A stretch of 64,000 bases of DNA from NCBI RefSeq assembly GCF_016522535.1, contig NZ_JAEHOI010000005.1, positions 1 to 64,000 on the forward strand. The letters run 5' to 3'. The notes beneath the pieces are model-generated. The model was given only the letters and a program-made list of their open reading frames with translations, made no database searches and had not been told where the DNA came from. The translations under genes were made by a program, and so were the position numbers. Positions within the stretch are counted from its first letter, which is position 1; each line of letters starts with the position of its first letter. Shown here in pieces: positions 62,780 to 64,000 of the stretch. This DNA comes from Leucobacter edaphi. GTDB taxonomy: Bacteria > Actinomycetota > Actinomycetes > Actinomycetales > Microbacteriaceae.

Positions 62780-63535
62780 CTAGGACACGAGGACGTCGAG
62801 CGCGGTCGTGAGCGCGCCGTCCACGGCCTGCGTCACGATCTCGCGGTACGGATCGTAACCGTCCATCGAGTCGTTCTTCGCGGCGAGCGGGTTGCCGTCG
62901 ATCGCGAACACCGCGCCCGACTCGATCCCGTTCAGGGAAGCGATCACGAACAGGGCTGCCGCCTCCATCTCGACCGCGACGACGCCGGCGCGCTGCCACA
63001 GCTGGTGATCGATGCCCGTGATGACGTCGCTCGGGTAGAACATGTCCCCCGTGAGCACGATGCCCGTGTGCACGTCGAGGCCGGTGCGACCGGCGGCCTC
63101 GCGGAGCGCGATCGTGAGATCCGGGGTCGCGATCGCGGGGAAATCGCTCGGCACGAGCTGGTGGCTCACGCCCTCCGCGCGCACCGCGCCGGTCGCGACG
63201 ACGATCGCGCCGTCGACGACCTCGGGCTGGATGCCGCCAGCCGTTCCGGAGCGGATGATCCGGGTGACGCCGCCGCGCGCGAGCTCCTCGAAGCAGACCG
63301 CGGCGCCAGCAGCGCCCACACCGTGCGAGGCGATCGTGACGGGAACACCGCGGTAGCTGCCCGCGTACACGTGATACTCGCGGTTCGCGGTGAGCTGGCG
63401 GACGTCGTCGAGTCGCTCGGCGACGCGTGCCGCGCGGCCGGGATCGCCGACCACGAGCGCGCGATCGGCGAGATCGGACACGCGAGCGCGGAGCAGCGGG
63501 AGTTCAGCGTCGGAGGGGAGCCTCACGGGAGCCAT
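62780..63535 (-). CDS. Nucleoside phosphorylase (uridine/purine phosphorylase type)
   Basis: This 251-residue cytoplasmic enzyme is of the PNP/UDP family: VVGDPGRAARVAERL near 28-42 (phosphate loop), YRGVPVTIASHGVGAAGAAV (about 60-79), IIRSGTAGGIQ (about 92-102), VVAVEMEAAALFVIASL (about 184-200) with the ribose-binding Met-Glu. It is of uridine phosphorylase or hexameric PNP type; the base specificity cannot be settled by eye. It probably salvages nucleosides together with the amidohydrolase gene just upstream. Confidence 0.86.
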   Translation of the reverse strand: MAPVRLPSDAELPLLRARVSDLADRALVVGDPGRAARVAERLDDVRQLTANREYHVYAGSYRGVPVTIASHGVGAAGAAVCFEELARGGVTRIIRSGTAGGIQPEVVDGAIVVATGAVRAEGVSHQLVPSDFPAIATPDLTIALREAAGRTGLDVHTGIVLTGDMFYPSDVITGIDHQLWQRAGVVAVEMEAAALFVIASLNGIESGAVFAIDGNPLAAKNDSMDGYDPYREIVTQAVDGALTTALDVLVS

Positions 63536-63605
63536 GTGATGTGTGCCTTTCGATTGTGCGGTGCGGTGCGGGTCGCGCCGGGCGGGTGCCCGGCGGCGCG
63601 AGGGT

Positions 63606-63637
63606 CGGGATCGGGATCGGGATCGGGATCGGGATCC
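63606..63637. repeat. GGGATC hexamer tandem repeat
   Basis: About five consecutive copies of TCGGGA/GGGATC phase, followed by related CCGGGCCAGTATCCGGGCCAGGATCAGGATCAGG to about 63670. It lies in the 129-bp gap between the amidohydrolase stop and the phosphorylase start. A likely slippage product; no function is evident. Confidence 0.7.
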
Positions 63638-63664
63638 GGGCCAGTATCCGGGCCAGGATCAGGA

Positions 63665-64000
63665 TCAGGAGTCGCCGGAGTGAGCGGCATCGGCAGCCGC
63701 GGCATCGGCGGCCGCCGAGAGCCGCTCCCGCGCCGTTGCCGCCCGCGCACGGATCGCGGCCGCGTCGAGGGTGAGGTGACGGCCGTTGGCGTAGACCTGG
63801 CGCCCGCCGACGAACACGTGGCGCACGTCGGCGCCCGTCGCGGCAAACCCCAGGTGCGAAACGAGCGATGCGGCGTCGAACGGCGTTGCCGCGGAGCCCC
63901 GCGCGTCGAGGGCGATCACGTCCGCGAGGCGCCCCTCCTCGAGCGCGCCGGACTCGGGGAAGCCGATCGCCTCGGCGCCGCGACGGGTCGCGATGTCGAG
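63665..64000 (-). CDS. Amidohydrolase family protein (C-terminal part, runs off the window)
   Basis: Only the last 111 residues are in the window; the start lies beyond 64000. The segment TRRGAEAIGFPESGALEEGRLADVIALD is the typical C-terminal beta-sandwich return of ATZ/TRZ-type amidohydrolases, which include cytosine/guanine deaminases and 5'-methylthioadenosine/SAH deaminase. It continues with VRHVFVGGRQVYANGRHLT. An Ala-rich helical tail ends the chain. Metal-ligand motifs would be outside the window. Being beside nucleoside salvage genes suggests a nucleobase or nucleoside deaminase. Confidence 0.82.
   Translation of the reverse strand, partial: LDIATRRGAEAIGFPESGALEEGRLADVIALDARGSAATPFDAASLVSHLGFAATGADVRHVFVGGRQVYANGRHLTLDAAAIRARAATARERLSAAADAAAADAAHSGDS

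Noticed and set aside
63606-63670. CRISPR or binding-site array in the GGGATC repeats
   Set aside because: The period is 6 bases and degenerate. It is most simply slippage in an intergenic gap.

Overview
The window is chromosomal DNA from a high-GC actinobacterium, most likely Microbacteriaceae-like (for example near Leucobacter; genus is an inference). The basis is uniformly high GC in third codon positions, frequent GTG starts, 4-bp ATGA/GTGA gene overlaps, an actinobacterial rRNA-leader motif at the left edge, and sortase substrates with LPVTG signals.

Layout. 1-250: promoter and leader of an rRNA operon that runs leftwards out of the window. 584-9373: small-molecule catabolism, with a Na+ symporter, a ThDP enzyme coupled to a 2-hydroxyacid dehydrogenase, a PucR regulator, an agmatinase-type ureohydrolase, an XRE-cupin regulator and an SDR. 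9441-18780: SDR/DUF1295 pair, long-chain acyl-CoA ligase, then an Lrp-flanked operon (small membrane protein, NCS1 permease, zinc alcohol dehydrogenase, nitrilase-family hydrolase). 18777-32567: housekeeping and transport (tyrS, FtsX-type ABC exporter, MFS, argF-argH, mqo, radA). 32663-35823: tRNA-Ser(CGA), then accessory genes including a probable toxin-antitoxin pair. 36367-56789: the most interesting region (below). 56914-64000: BenE-type transporter, DksA/TraR zinc finger, SRAP-like protein, nagB, an MTA/SAH-nucleosidase-like protein, luxS, a nucleoside phosphorylase and the end of an amidohydrolase.

Central region. Genes at 36367-44452 encode a urocanase homologue, a DUF917 protein, a quaternary-amine-type lipoprotein, a histidine-ammonia-lyase (HAL) homologue, and the ATPase plus two permeases of the same ABC importer. 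A pipeline would call this histidine utilisation. However, the HAL homologue lacks the Ala-Ser-Gly triad that forms the MIO cofactor (it reads GSVGSADLAPL), the urocanase has a rewritten active-site loop, and the importer is of the betaine family. I therefore propose uptake and breakdown of a betaine of histidine, best candidate ergothioneine: an ergothionase-like trimethylamine lyase, a thiourocanate-hydratase-like enzyme, a DUF917 enzyme for a later step, and an EgtU/OpuC-like importer. This is inference and needs biochemical proof.

The importer plus a convergent LPVTG surface protein are present twice (39387-47370 and 48090-53695). The second copy has lost the lyase and two surface-protein repeats, and keeps a frameshifted tail of the DUF917 gene just upstream (about 47700-47925), so a whole unit was duplicated and one copy decayed. 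A third, unrelated DUF11-repeat LPVTG protein follows at 54120-56789.
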